Assembly (NCBI GenBank): GCA_934777435.1
Contig: CAKVNK010000002.1
Location: 337,928-401,927, forward strand
Direction of reading: 5' to 3'
Source: an uncultured Clostridia bacterium
GTDB lineage: Bacteria; Bacillota; Clostridia; Christensenellales; UBA1242
DNA length: 64,000 nucleotides
Below, in pieces: positions 28,251 to 36,913 of the stretch; position 1 is the first letter of the stretch; each line of letters begins with the position of its first letter. The translations under genes and the position numbers were made by a program. Below the pieces are notes generated by a model. That model worked only from the letters and a program-made list of their open reading frames with translations. It searched no databases and was not told where the DNA came from.

Positions 28251-29459
28251 ATGATTGATTTAACAACTGCTCAAAACGCACTTAAAGATGCATATTTGGT
28301 TGCTGCATGCAATCAATTAAACACAAAAACTAATCCATTGCTTGCAAAAATCAAACAATCTTCAAGTGATGTATATGGCAAAAATATTATCAAAATGGCA
28401 CCTGTTGGATTGAACGGTGGTGTTGGTGCAGGCAGCGAAACTGGTAGCCTTCCAACCGCAAAAGAAAACAGTTATGTGCAATTTAAAACCACACTTAAAA
28501 ACCTTTATGGCACAATCGAAATCAGTGACAAAGCAATCCGTGCAAGTGCAAACAGCAATGGTGCATTTGTGGACCTTTTAAATGCTGAAATGGAAGGTTT
28601 GCTTGAAGCATCAAAATTCAACCTTGGCCGTATGCTTTATGGTGACGGCTCTGGTGCGGTTGGTACAGTAACTGCATATGCTTCTGGTGTGGCAACAATG
28701 TCAAGTGTTAAAAACCTTATGGAAGGTATGGTTGTGGATACATACACTGGCACAACAAAAGATAACTCTGGTTTGCGTATTGCATATGTTGACCGTGTTA
28801 ACAAAAAAGTGTCTTTCACCACAACACCAACAACTGACCTTGCAGCAAATGACGTGCTTTATGTTCAAGGCAGTAAAGGCCAAGAAATCACAGGTTTGGG
28901 TGCAATCTTTGGCACAAGCGACACACTTTATGGTTTAAATCGTGCTACAAACAAATGGTTAACACCATACAAAAGTGCAACTGAACAAGAAATCAGTGAC
29001 GGCATTTTACAAACTGCTGTTGACTTTTTGGAAGAAAACGCTGGCTCTAACATTGACTTTATCACTTGTGGTGCTGGTGTTAAACGTGCTTATCAAGAAT
29101 ACCTTGGTTGCTACCGCCGTAACATTGATGTAACAGTGCTTGAAGGTGGCTATCGTGCAATCAGTTTCAATGGCATTCCAGTTGTAAGTGATAGATTTGT
29201 TGAAGATAACACTTTATATATGCTAGACAGTTCAAAATTCACACTTCATCAACTTTGTGATTGGGAGTGGATTGAAGGTGAAGGTGGCAAAATCTTGCGT
29301 CAAAAACCAGGTTATGCCGCATACACAGCAACTCTTGTTAAATATGCAGATTTGATTTGTGAACACCCAGCAGGTCAAGCAAAATTCACAAACATAAAAT
29401 CTACTGTAACAAACCCATTTGTTGTTACTGTTGAAAAAGGAACTTCATCAAATTCATAA
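28251..29459 (+). CDS. Phage major capsid (coat) protein
   Basis: 402 residues, probably HK97-fold. Features include the N-terminal helix (LTTAQNALKDAYLVAACNQLN), the segment TTLKNLYGTIEISDKAIRAS, a repetitive Gly-rich stretch around ASKFNLGRMLYGDGSG, and the C-terminal EHPAGQAKFTNIKSTVTNPFVV. An insertion-like beta segment lies near residues 165-225. AAGGAG is well placed before the ATG. It has its own A+T-rich spacer upstream and 101 bases of spacer after it, so it may be expressed separately and more strongly than its neighbours. Confidence 0.85.
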   Translation: MIDLTTAQNALKDAYLVAACNQLNTKTNPLLAKIKQSSSDVYGKNIIKMAPVGLNGGVGAGSETGSLPTAKENSYVQFKTTLKNLYGTIEISDKAIRASANSNGAFVDLLNAEMEGLLEASKFNLGRMLYGDGSGAVGTVTAYASGVATMSSVKNLMEGMVVDTYTGTTKDNSGLRIAYVDRVNKKVSFTTTPTTDLAANDVLYVQGSKGQEITGLGAIFGTSDTLYGLNRATNKWLTPYKSATEQEISDGILQTAVDFLEENAGSNIDFITCGAGVKRAYQEYLGCYRRNIDVTVLEGGYRAISFNGIPVVSDRFVEDNTLYMLDSSKFTLHQLCDWEWIEGEGGKILRQKPGYAAYTATLVKYADLICEHPAGQAKFTNIKSTVTNPFVVTVEKGTSSNS

Positions 29460-29560
29460 TCAGGTGTTGTGAACATAGCAAAACAGATGTTATTTTAGCA
29501 AATTGTTTTATTAAACACTAAAACAACATAAAAACAAATGCAAAAGAAAGGAGAAAAATT

Positions 29561-29890
29561 GTGAACATTAAAATTGATAATGACGTGTATGACATTTCAA
29601 ACCGAATCAAACAGATAGATAGAGATTATGTTATATATTTTAACATGGTTAAAAATCAGTTTGAAGTGCACAATCTTTCTCAAAAATCTAATACGTTTTG
29701 TTTGAGCGTGCCATATCCATTTTTGGACGAACGCACGCTTAAACTCACGTATGAAACAAGCAGTGCAAATATAAAAATAATTTTAAACCAAATAGAAATG
29801 GACAATAAACTTGCTGAAAATGCAGATAAAAGGCAGGTTTTAAATAAGTTTAACGACCAATTAGAACAATTAATCAAGGAGAACCAATGA
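29561..29890 (+). CDS. Unknown protein of the head cassette
   Basis: 109 residues, GTG start with AAAGGAG 8 bases upstream. A beta-rich first half (YDISNRIKQIDRDYVIYFNMVKNQFEVHN) and a helical second half. It overlaps the next gene by 4 bases (ATGA). The position between coat and neck genes suggests a structural or completion role. Confidence 0.7.
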   Translation: MNIKIDNDVYDISNRIKQIDRDYVIYFNMVKNQFEVHNLSQKSNTFCLSVPYPFLDERTLKLTYETSSANIKIILNQIEMDNKLAENADKRQVLNKFNDQLEQLIKENQ

Positions 29891-30444
29891 AAGTTATAGA
29901 TATTATGTGTGATAGTGCAAGGTTGCTTGGGCTAGGCAATGAGTGTGATATTTTGTGTGACCAAACCAAAGACGAAACCGAAAAAATGGAAGACCAAACT
30001 ATCCGCCATTTGTTTGAACTTGCAAAACTTTCAATAAGGGAACTTTGCACAAATTATGCACCAGTGTTAACAACATCAGATGTTGACACAACAAACAAAA
30101 CCTATGCAATAAACAAATTAACAAACTGTATAAGGGTGGAAGGTGTAACACAAAACGGAAACACAGTTAATTATAAAATAATCAACCGCAACATTAATTT
30201 TGAGCAAGATGGCAAATATACCATTGAATATTCAAGTTATCCAAGCTTTTCAAATTTAGATGACGATTTGACATTTTTGCAAGAATATGGTTTAGATGTT
30301 GCAGTGTTTGGATTGTGTGCCTATTATTGCTTAACAAAAGGATTGTTTGAAGATTTTGATAAATACTATCAAACATATCAAGAAAAAGCGTCAGCACTTA
30401 AAGATATGAAAGTGTTTATGATGCCTCAAAGGAGATGGCAATGA
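29887..30444 (+). CDS. Head-completion/neck protein (P22 gp4-like by position)
   Basis: 185 residues. The N-terminal helical part (KVIDIMCDSARLLGLGNE, LFELAKLSIRELCTNYAPV) and the later FLQEYGLDVAVFGLCAYYCLTKGLFEDFDKYYQTYQEKASAL resemble head-to-tail connector or tail-accessory proteins that bind under the portal. Gene order (coat, small protein, this, beta-rich plug) matches the P22 order of coat, gp4 and gp10. It shares ATGA with both neighbours, so expression is coupled. Confidence 0.6.
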   Translation: MKVIDIMCDSARLLGLGNECDILCDQTKDETEKMEDQTIRHLFELAKLSIRELCTNYAPVLTTSDVDTTNKTYAINKLTNCIRVEGVTQNGNTVNYKIINRNINFEQDGKYTIEYSSYPSFSNLDDDLTFLQEYGLDVAVFGLCAYYCLTKGLFEDFDKYYQTYQEKASALKDMKVFMMPQRRWQ

Positions 30445-31865
30445 AAACTAAAAAAAGAATTGTGATAGAAAGTTTTGATAACTTTAAAAAGGAAACAAAC
30501 ATAAGTGTTGACAAGTTTTATAACTATAAACCAACCAAAATTTTATCCAATTCTTTTGGTGTTAAAGAGGCTGGCTTTCCTAAAAGTTTAACCGACCCAA
30601 CTGAATACAATTTAAACATTGCAGGGGCGGGGTTGAACAAGGTTAAAGGTGTTACATATTTCAAACAATATTTTCCACGCACAGCAAGCACTTTTCACCG
30701 CATTTTGCTTTATGGTGACGATAATAAAGAGTATATAAACCAACTTTATTGCCAAGATAATAACCTTTACTGGCTTTATTCAATGCAGTTTAATTCTGCA
30801 CCAGTGTCACTTGCTTTTAAACAAAATGATAGTGACGCAATTATATTGAGTAGCACAGATAAAATGTTGATTTGGAAAACTCAATATTCACCTTATGAAG
30901 TGAAAAATGCCCCTATCATCACCAGTATGTGTATGAACGATGGCGTGCTGTTTTGCACAATCAAAGAACCAGCTTTTAAAATTTGGTATGCCACTGATTT
31001 AAACGCTGAAAATATCGGTAATATAAATGCGAATTCTGGCTATGTGTCACTGGAAGACGATTTAGGTTATGCCCGCAAAATTGTGTGCTTTAACCAAGAT
31101 GTTTATGTGTTCCGTGATTATGGCATTTCAAAAATCAATTATATTAAAAACAATATATCAGTTAGCCAAGTTTATCAATCAAACACAAAGATATTTACGG
31201 ATACTGTGAGTGTGTGCGAAAATGCAATAATGTTTTTAACAGTGCAAGGCATATTCCAATTTAACGGTGTAAAAGTAAGCAGTGCTGGCATTGACATTGC
31301 TGAAATGTTGCCTATTGCAAATGATGGGGCACGTGCTGGTGCTTTGGCTAATAAATATTACCTTGCTTTGCGTTTAAATTTTGATGACGATAAACAGGTT
31401 TTATGTGAGTCAGAAACCTATGTAAACAACGCAATAATTGTGGTGGATTTAAAAGATTATACTTATCAAATTATACGTGGGGTAGACATAGGTGCATTGT
31501 TGCCAGTTAAGACAGAAACATTTGAAAAAATGTTGGTCACTTTTAACACAGCACACGACACCGTTTTGGGGGAAATCTGCCAAGATAGCAAATGTTTTGA
31601 CCAGGCTTTGCCAAAATTTTGGGCAAGCAATAATTTGTTTGAAATTCCACAAACAAGGCTTATCACAAAACTAAATGTGGTGGCGGATGCTGGCGTAAAA
31701 TTTAACTTAAAACATGACGGCAAAAGCACAAGTTTTACAACCTACACAACTGGAAATAATGAATTTTGCTTTAAATTTGATTGCAAAAATTTGCAACTTG
31801 AGATTTCATCCCCAAACCAAACTGCACAGGTTAAAAGTGTTTTTATTGAATATTATGCATACTGA
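30441..31865 (+). CDS. DNA-stabilisation/neck protein (P22 gp10-like by order and length)
   Basis: 474 residues, beta-rich throughout, with repeated strand patterns consistent with a propeller (for example CQDNNLYWLYSM, CMNDGVLFCTI, CFNQDVYVFRDYGISKI, CENAIMFLTVQGIFQF). P22 gp10 has a similar length and place, and closes the portal after packaging. The ATG at 30441 is preferred over the one at 30435 because AAAGGAG touches the first but lies 6 bases before the second; the stop of the previous gene overlaps it as ATGA. Tail needle, ejection and tailspike genes, which would follow in P22, are absent. Confidence 0.6.
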   Translation: MKTKKRIVIESFDNFKKETNISVDKFYNYKPTKILSNSFGVKEAGFPKSLTDPTEYNLNIAGAGLNKVKGVTYFKQYFPRTASTFHRILLYGDDNKEYINQLYCQDNNLYWLYSMQFNSAPVSLAFKQNDSDAIILSSTDKMLIWKTQYSPYEVKNAPIITSMCMNDGVLFCTIKEPAFKIWYATDLNAENIGNINANSGYVSLEDDLGYARKIVCFNQDVYVFRDYGISKINYIKNNISVSQVYQSNTKIFTDTVSVCENAIMFLTVQGIFQFNGVKVSSAGIDIAEMLPIANDGARAGALANKYYLALRLNFDDDKQVLCESETYVNNAIIVVDLKDYTYQIIRGVDIGALLPVKTETFEKMLVTFNTAHDTVLGEICQDSKCFDQALPKFWASNNLFEIPQTRLITKLNVVADAGVKFNLKHDGKSTSFTTYTTGNNEFCFKFDCKNLQLEISSPNQTAQVKSVFIEYYAY

Positions 31866-32124
31866 ATTAAAGATGGATCAATTTAAAAAAATCATAAAAA
31901 ATTTGTCTGTTTTTTAAAAATAATTAAAAAAACGCAAATTTTAATGCAAAAATTGATTAATTTTTAAAATTTTTTACATTTTTTTAGAAATTTTATGAAT
32001 ATAGATTTATTGTTGCTTAAAAGGTTTAATGTTTATTTTCAATATTTGCAAACTTTAAAACAAAATCAAAGTGTGACTAACACACGCACTTTACCTTGCC
32101 CACAAAGGGCAGAAAGGAGCAAAA
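31866..32124 (+). other. A+T-rich gap before the holin-like gene
   Basis: 259 bases, mostly A and T, with a small GC hairpin (TGCCC/GGGCA) just before the AAAGGAG of the next gene. No gene supported. Confidence 0.6.
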
Positions 32125-33069
32125 ATGAAATGGAAAAACCGACTAACCAATTATAACTTTTGGATTTCTATTGTAAGTGCAACCTTGCTTATTTTGCAGG
32201 CTTTTAACATTAAGTTAGATATTGCAAATATCAACGAAATTGTAACCGCTTTGCTTGGGCTTTTGGTTGTGATTGGTATAATCAACGACCCAACCAAATC
32301 AGCCAAAGAAACAGATTCAAGAAAAGCAAAAACTGATAAGATAACCAGTACAACAAAACACAAAAAGGGTTGTGCCTTGGCAGAAGAAAATGACAATGCA
32401 AACCAAAATAATAATGAAACTGAAAGTTCAGTAGACACTGTTTTACCTGAAACTGATGTAACAGAAAATGACGCACAACAAACCGAATCAACAGATGTAG
32501 AAGAACAAACTTGCCCAGCCTGTGAAGAAATTAAAAATGCCGAACAAAATGAAACCGATTTGAAGCAATCTGCTGATAATTTAAACTCGGTTGAACAGCC
32601 TTCAAGTGAGTTGGATAATCAAGCGTTTGAAGCGATTTTGGAAGGCGAAATTCCCAGTGCAGAGCAAAATGAGGCTGATTATGGCCTTGCTGAAAATGAT
32701 TTACAAATTCTTATAAAACAAATTTCACAAGACATAAAAGATAAATATGTAGAATTAAACAAACTTGCCGAAGGCCTAAATTTTGTGGCAGATAAACAAA
32801 AAAATATTGATTCATTAGATTTAAAAGCAACAACTGACAACGCTAATGAACCTTCAAAAGAAGTGGAACAAAATGTAAACATTTTGGAAGAAAGCACCCC
32901 AATAAATAAGCAAATTGATGAGCCACAACAAGTGGATAAAAAATTAGAAATTTTCGATGATGAAGTTGTGAAATCAGGGCAAAGTGACGCTGACGTTAAC
33001 ACTGAAATATCACAAGAAAACACAACAGAACAAACTGAAATTTTAACACATTTTAACATTGTTAACTAG
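32125..33069 (+). CDS. phi-LC3-type holin-like protein with long acidic tail
   Basis: 314 residues. The first 65 match the phi-LC3-type holin layout: KWKNRLTNYNFWISIVSATLLILQAF, a second helix IVTALLGLLVVIGIINDPT and the following short basic stretch. Typical holins of this type end near residue 80-90. Here about 230 residues of Glu/Asn/Gln-rich, low-complexity sequence follow, with the sequence AEQNE recurring and one Cys pair (CPACEE). No endolysin gene is beside it. The membrane part could be a lysis or export pore; the tail is unexplained. Confidence 0.65.
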   Translation: MKWKNRLTNYNFWISIVSATLLILQAFNIKLDIANINEIVTALLGLLVVIGIINDPTKSAKETDSRKAKTDKITSTTKHKKGCALAEENDNANQNNNETESSVDTVLPETDVTENDAQQTESTDVEEQTCPACEEIKNAEQNETDLKQSADNLNSVEQPSSELDNQAFEAILEGEIPSAEQNEADYGLAENDLQILIKQISQDIKDKYVELNKLAEGLNFVADKQKNIDSLDLKATTDNANEPSKEVEQNVNILEESTPINKQIDEPQQVDKKLEIFDDEVVKSGQSDADVNTEISQENTTEQTEILTHFNIVN

Positions 33070-33177
33070 ACATTTGAATTCATGTTATAAGTATATGTTT
33101 TTATTAGTATATATTTTGAATAACTCAATTTGTGTATCATATATTGAAAAAAAGTGTTGATTTGTTGCATAAATAAA

Positions 33178-33206
33178 AAGCCACCTATTTTCTAGGTGGT
33201 TTTTTG
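33178..33206 (+). terminator. Terminator closing the head cassette
   Basis: The AAGCCACCTA/TAGGTGGTTT stem with following Ts. Confidence 0.9.
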
Positions 33207-33292
33207 TTAGATGTTTTGTTAAGTTTTACATTAATTCAAAAATAGTGTTGCAAAAATTTTAGATTTGGTTTAGACTATAACTAGTTACATAT

Positions 33293-33367
33293 TGGGGTAT
33301 TGCCAAGCGGTAAGGCAACGGTCTCTGAATCCGTCATGCGTTGGTTCGAATCCAACTACCCCAGCCA
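33293..33367 (+). tRNA. tRNA-Gln (anticodon CTG)
   Basis: 75 bases including encoded CCA. The acceptor stem TGGGGTA/TACCCCA and loop CTCTGAA give anticodon CTG. The last pair of the anticodon stem (31-39) is T-T. It lies 224 bases after the holin-like gene. Confidence 0.93.
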
Positions 33368-33822
33368 AAAAGCATATGTTTGACAAACCATAACACAATA
33401 TATAGTGTTTTGATTTGCCAAATATTTTTTTTACTAAAAAGCCGTGTAGAATTTGTGTGGAATTTTACACTGTTTTTTAATGCAGTTTTTAACTGTTAAG
33501 TATATTTATATACTTGTTTTCAATTTCAAAATATTAATTCAAATTTAAAAATAAGCAAAAAAGAATTTAAGCAAGACAATAAATTGCTATCAAACAAAAA
33601 CTCAAGAATTTTGATTGAACAACAATCTGATGAGGAATATTTGATTGATACACCTAATTAAAACTCGCAAAAGATAAAATGATATCGAATGTTTAATAAA
33701 AAACCTATCGTGATGATAGGTTTTTTGTTGTGTAATTTACTTTTATATCGGTTTGTTTATATTTTTATTTTAATATTGTTTTGGTTTGTGCCTGCACTAT
33801 CACTTAAATTGTATTTTTTGAT
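33368..33822. other. Intergenic region with a possible gene fragment and a terminator
   Basis: A 55-codon frame (33497-33661) ends in the plausible coding text NSRILIEQQSDEEYLIDTPN and then TAA, but has no start or ribosome binding site. It may be the end of a lost gene. A terminator hairpin (AAACCTATC with GATAGGTTT) lies at 33698-33726. Confidence 0.35.
33698..33726. terminator. Hairpin with flanking A and T runs, bidirectional terminator
   Basis: AAAAAACCTATC pairs with GATAGGTTTTTT. It can terminate the minus-strand gene at 33823-34512. Confidence 0.8.
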
Positions 33823-34512
33823 TTAGAATTCATTTAACCATGCGTCAATGCCAACATTTTTAACATTTGGCAAAAGGGTAAGCACTTTTTCGAATGTGTT
33901 TGCATTTTCCATTTGAAGTCGCTTAATATAGTACATATATGTTGTTTTCTTTTCAGACGATATGCCCATGCGTTTAATTTTATTGTTGTATTTTGAAATT
34001 TTACGTTCTTTATCCAACATTTTGTTAACCATTTCAACAACAAGTTCTGATGAGTGTGTGCTCAAATCAGTTATATGTTGAACATAGTTAACTTTGTTTG
34101 TGTCACGTTTCTTTGCAAGGTTTGCAATTTCTTTTTCATCAACAGGGTGTTCTTTATCCAAACCATAGTTTTTGTAAAATGATTCAATATATTCGGCAAA
34201 AGTTTCAGTGTACAAAGATTCTTCATTTAATGCTTTTAACATTTTCACTTGTTTGTCATTTCTAGGTAAATAATAAACACCGTTAATGTTACCCAAAGCA
34301 AAGTTGTTTGCAATATCTTTTAATTTGTTACGACAAGTGAGAACTTTATAATACCAACCATCTTTAAAATCTTGATAGTAACTGTCGCAATAGTTTGAAA
34401 AGTTGGCTTTTTCGCATCTATAAATTGAGTCTTGCACGCGGAGATAACATTTGATACATGTTAATACAGCGATTTTGGCTTGTAATTCAGTTTGTTTGTA
34501 AATTGATGACAT
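33823..34512 (-). CDS. Unknown helical protein
   Basis: 229 residues, Lys/Tyr-rich, probably all-helical, with no signal peptide or membrane helix. It has three Cys in the first 45 residues. No family recognised. A Shine-Dalgarno sequence (AAGGAG) precedes the ATG, and a promoter TTGACA-17-TACACT lies at 34535-34563. Confidence 0.75.
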   Translation of the reverse strand: MSSIYKQTELQAKIAVLTCIKCYLRVQDSIYRCEKANFSNYCDSYYQDFKDGWYYKVLTCRNKLKDIANNFALGNINGVYYLPRNDKQVKMLKALNEESLYTETFAEYIESFYKNYGLDKEHPVDEKEIANLAKKRDTNKVNYVQHITDLSTHSSELVVEMVNKMLDKERKISKYNNKIKRMGISSEKKTTYMYYIKRLQMENANTFEKVLTLLPNVKNVGIDAWLNEF

Positions 34513-34534
34513 ATTTGCTCCTTAATTCTGCCGC

Positions 34535-34563
34535 AAGTGTAAACCAAAAACGCCATTTTGTCA
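34535..34563 (-). promoter_or_regulatory. Promoter of the minus-strand unknown gene
   Basis: TTGACA (34558-34563), 17-bp spacer, TACACT (34535-34540) on the minus strand. Confidence 0.75.
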
Positions 34564-34643
34564 ATACCAGTTTTTTTGTTTTATTAGTGCTTTTTGATTC
34601 AAACTTTATTATAAGCATTATTCAAATAAACACTTTAAAACTA

Positions 34644-34672
34644 TTGACAATGTTTTTTTAGTCTGATATAAT
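34644..34672 (+). promoter_or_regulatory. Perfect consensus promoter before the structured leader and tRNA-Lys
   Basis: TTGACA (34644-34649), 17-bp spacer, TATAAT (34667-34672), with TGA as an extended -10. Confidence 0.9.
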
Positions 34673-34678
34673 TTAAAA

Positions 34679-34836
34679 GTCTGAAAATCAATTTTAGGAG
34701 ATATTAGCTCAGTTGACGTTCAGCGTTAAGAGATATTCCACAATTAGCATGTTGTAGCGGTGCTATAGACAGTGAGTGAGCGAAGCGATGGAAGAACAAT
34801 GTAGTTGTGGAACTAACTGCTTTTAATAATAAATAT
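34679..34836 (+). ncRNA. Structured, tRNA-like leader RNA upstream of tRNA-Lys
   Basis: About 155 bases between a perfect promoter and tRNA-Lys. Near 34698 it has the tRNA-like text GAGATATTAGCTCAGTTG, close to the 5' part of the following tRNA-Lys, but no matching 3' half. Instead it folds as a long hairpin: TTCCACAA (34736-34743) pairs with TTGTGGAA (34805-34812), extended by further pairs, and the outer AGC-CAGTT pairs with AACTGCT. It is not a normal tRNA and I recognise no RNA family. A tRNA gene remnant with inserted hairpin and a functional RNA are both possible. Confidence 0.45.
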
Positions 34837-34912
34837 GGACTGTTAGCTCAGTTGGTAGAGCAACTGACTCTTAATCAGTGGGTCCGGGGTTCGAGTCCCC
34901 GACGGTCCACCA
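34837..34912 (+). tRNA. tRNA-Lys (anticodon CTT)
   Basis: 76 bases with encoded CCA. The anticodon stem ACTGA/TCAGT encloses CTCTTAA. A terminator follows at 34916-34942. Confidence 0.95.
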
Positions 34913-34915
34913 CTT

Positions 34916-34942
34916 AAACCCTTTATTTATAAGGGTTTTTTT
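34916..34942 (+). terminator. tRNA-Lys terminator
   Basis: AAACCCTT pairs with AAGGGTTT, followed by Ts. Confidence 0.85.
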
Positions 34943-35157
34943 AATGTCCAAATTTCAAAAGTGTTTAATAAAATTTGTAAAAAGTGTCTAAAAAATGACA
35001 TTTTTGCTTTTATTTCCTTTGGTTTAAGAAAAATTAAATTCGTGCCTGTGATATGTAATAATGGGGTCTATGTTTTAACAAAAAATATTAAAAACTAAAG
35101 TAAAAATTGTTTTATTTTTAATTGTTTAACAATTTGTATTTACGAAAATAATTTTTG

Positions 35158-35186
35158 TTGTGATTCTTTATTTAATATGATATAAT
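35158..35186 (+). promoter_or_regulatory. Promoter of the small membrane protein gene
   Basis: TTGTGA (35158-35163), 17-bp spacer, TATAAT (35181-35186) with an extended TGA. Confidence 0.75.
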
Positions 35187-35216
35187 TTATTCATAATATT
35201 ACATAAGGGAGTAATT

Positions 35217-35636
35217 ATGAAATTTTTTAGAGGTTTAAAGGCAACGTTTGAAGCTATCGGAAAACTTTGGAGAATAGAAAGAAAAAGAGATACCGAAATC
35301 AATCGCAATCCAACAGAAGAAGAATTAAAAGATAACAAAAAAGGGAAATTATCTATTTTTGTAACTATTGTCAGCACCATTGTTTATTTGATTGCATTCA
35401 TATTGGTTGCTAGTTCATGGCAGGTAAATATTGGCTTGGGTATTTTTGTTTTAGTTTTGGTTTTGATTTTTACACCTTCAATTCAAATAAAAGCAATCAA
35501 TTTAGCCAAACAACAAAGAAAAATTAATGGGAAAGGCACTACAGCATTGATTCTTGCAAATGTTTTACCAACTATTGCATTGGTTGGTGGTGTGCTATTC
35601 TTTGCACTTGGTGGAATGTCTATTTTCTTTAAATAA
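35217..35636 (+). CDS. Small membrane protein, unknown function
   Basis: 139 residues. A charged cytoplasmic N-terminus (residues 1-42, Arg/Lys/Glu-rich) is followed by three hydrophobic helices (about 43-62, 68-90 and 106-135). AAGGGAG precedes the ATG. It stands alone between its promoter and terminator. No family recognised. Confidence 0.75.
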   Translation: MKFFRGLKATFEAIGKLWRIERKRDTEINRNPTEEELKDNKKGKLSIFVTIVSTIVYLIAFILVASSWQVNIGLGIFVLVLVLIFTPSIQIKAINLAKQQRKINGKGTTALILANVLPTIALVGGVLFFALGGMSIFFK

Positions 35637-35650
35637 GAAAACAAAACACA

Positions 35651-35682
35651 AAAAATACAACCTTGCTCGGTTGTATTTTTTT
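35651..35682 (+). terminator. Rho-independent terminator
   Basis: AAAAATACAACC pairs with GGTTGTATTTTT. Confidence 0.9.
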
Positions 35683-35724
35683 GCTCTTATAAAGAGTTGT
35701 TATATTGTTATTTATTCTTATATA

Positions 35725-35975
35725 CTATACTTGAACAAGTAAATGTTGTTCAAAGTTATTCCAGTTTCTATCATCAGAAACAGAAATTCTTATAACTTAA
35801 TTATAACAATTATTTGTGCTTTCAACGGTTGTTAGGTCAGTTGTTGTAACTTCAGCAAGCATATTAAGGATAAGTTAATATCGGTCATTTAACTCTAAGG
35901 TTTTCTTTCTTCAATCTTCTTCTATCTCATTCCATTGAGTCCTAATTTTCTTGTCTTCAAAAACATTATGATGGC
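35725..35975 (-). pseudogene. Decayed DinD/BRO-N-family gene (antirepressor type)
   Basis: The minus strand carries disjointed fragments of a DinD-like protein. One frame reads HNVFEDKKIRTQWNEIEED, the start of a BRO-N/DinD domain. After a deletion of the middle, another frame gives KKENLR, a third gives MTDI, and the first resumes with LILNMLAEVTTTDLT and, after a stop, ISVSDDRNWNNFEQHLL. In intact relatives the pieces form a continuous ENLRxxMTDxELILxMLxE segment. At least two stops and two frameshifts are present. Such genes are often phage or mobile-element borne. Confidence 0.6.
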
Positions 35976-36050
35976 TTTTTAGAGCAGATGATTATTTTAA
36001 ATTTGACAAAATTGGCGTTTTGTTGTAGGATCATTCAAAGGACGTGTAAA

Positions 36051-36647
36051 ATGTCAAAATTATATTTTAAATATGGTGCAATGGGTAGCAGTAAAACAGC
36101 ACAAGCATTAATGTGTAAATTTAATTATGAGCAAAAAGGGTTTAAAGTGTATCTTTTTAAACCAGTGGCAGATAACCGCAAAATTGTTGATGGCAAAGCT
36201 GTTGTGAATAGTCGTATAGGGCTTAGCAGTGAATGCATTGAGTTTGATAAAACATTGGATTTTGTTAAATATTGTGTCGAAAACAAAATCAAAGGTGAAA
36301 AAAATGTTATTATTGTTGACGAGTGCCAATTTTTAACAGAAAGGCAAGTGGACCAACTTAAAACAATTTCAATAAAAATGCCAGTGCTTTGCTATGGGTT
36401 GCTTACCAACTATAAAACAAAATTGTTTGAAGGTAGCAAGCGTTTGGTTGAGATTGCAGATAGTTTAATGGAAATTAAATCTGTTTGTAAATGCGGAAGA
36501 AAAGCAAACGTAAATGCAAGATTTGTTGATGGTAAAATCACATTAACTGGTGACGAAGTTGTTATTGGCGGTGATGAAACATATGAAAGTATGTGCTTTT
36601 CATGTTTTGTTAAGCAGTTATGCGAGCAATCAAAACAATTTGATTGA
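36051..36647 (+). CDS. tdk: Thymidine kinase (type II)
   Basis: 198 residues. It phosphorylates thymidine with ATP in pyrimidine salvage. The P-loop is GAMGSSKT (residues 9-16), Walker B is NVIIVDECQF, and the zinc-binding lasso has Cys pairs CKCGRK and CFSC. ATG 36051 has AAAGGA upstream; the frame extends to 35988 without support. The sequence is complete and the gene stands alone. Confidence 0.93.
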   Translation: MSKLYFKYGAMGSSKTAQALMCKFNYEQKGFKVYLFKPVADNRKIVDGKAVVNSRIGLSSECIEFDKTLDFVKYCVENKIKGEKNVIIVDECQFLTERQVDQLKTISIKMPVLCYGLLTNYKTKLFEGSKRLVEIADSLMEIKSVCKCGRKANVNARFVDGKITLTGDEVVIGGDETYESMCFSCFVKQLCEQSKQFD

Positions 36648-36785
36648 GCAAAAAATAAAGAAACAAAAAAATTAGTTTTATTTTTGCTTTCGAATGTTTA
36701 TATTGTTGGTATTTTAAAACTTAACTTTATATGAATATGAAATATGCAATATGATACTATTTGCTAAAATTTTAATTATGACAAA

Positions 36786-36814
36786 ACAACAGCACAATAA
36801 AGTGCTGTTTTTTG
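36786..36814 (+). terminator. Rho-independent terminator
   Basis: AACAGCAC pairs with GTGCTGTT, followed by Ts. It lies 140 bases after thymidine kinase; the gap (36648-36913) holds nothing else I can support. Confidence 0.8.
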
Positions 36815-36913
36815 TTGCTTATATAAATTGTTTATGAGTGTTTATGTTGCATCAAACTGGGCTAAAAAATGTTTGTTTTGAGTGTAAAGTGTTCCACTTT
36901 GTTGATGTAAATA

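Noticed and set aside
33293..33367. tRNA-Gln as phage attachment site for the head cassette
   Set aside because: No second copy of the tRNA 3' end was found on the far side of the cassette, and no integrase gene is present. The other tRNA-Gln copy at 44802 is a different isoacceptor.
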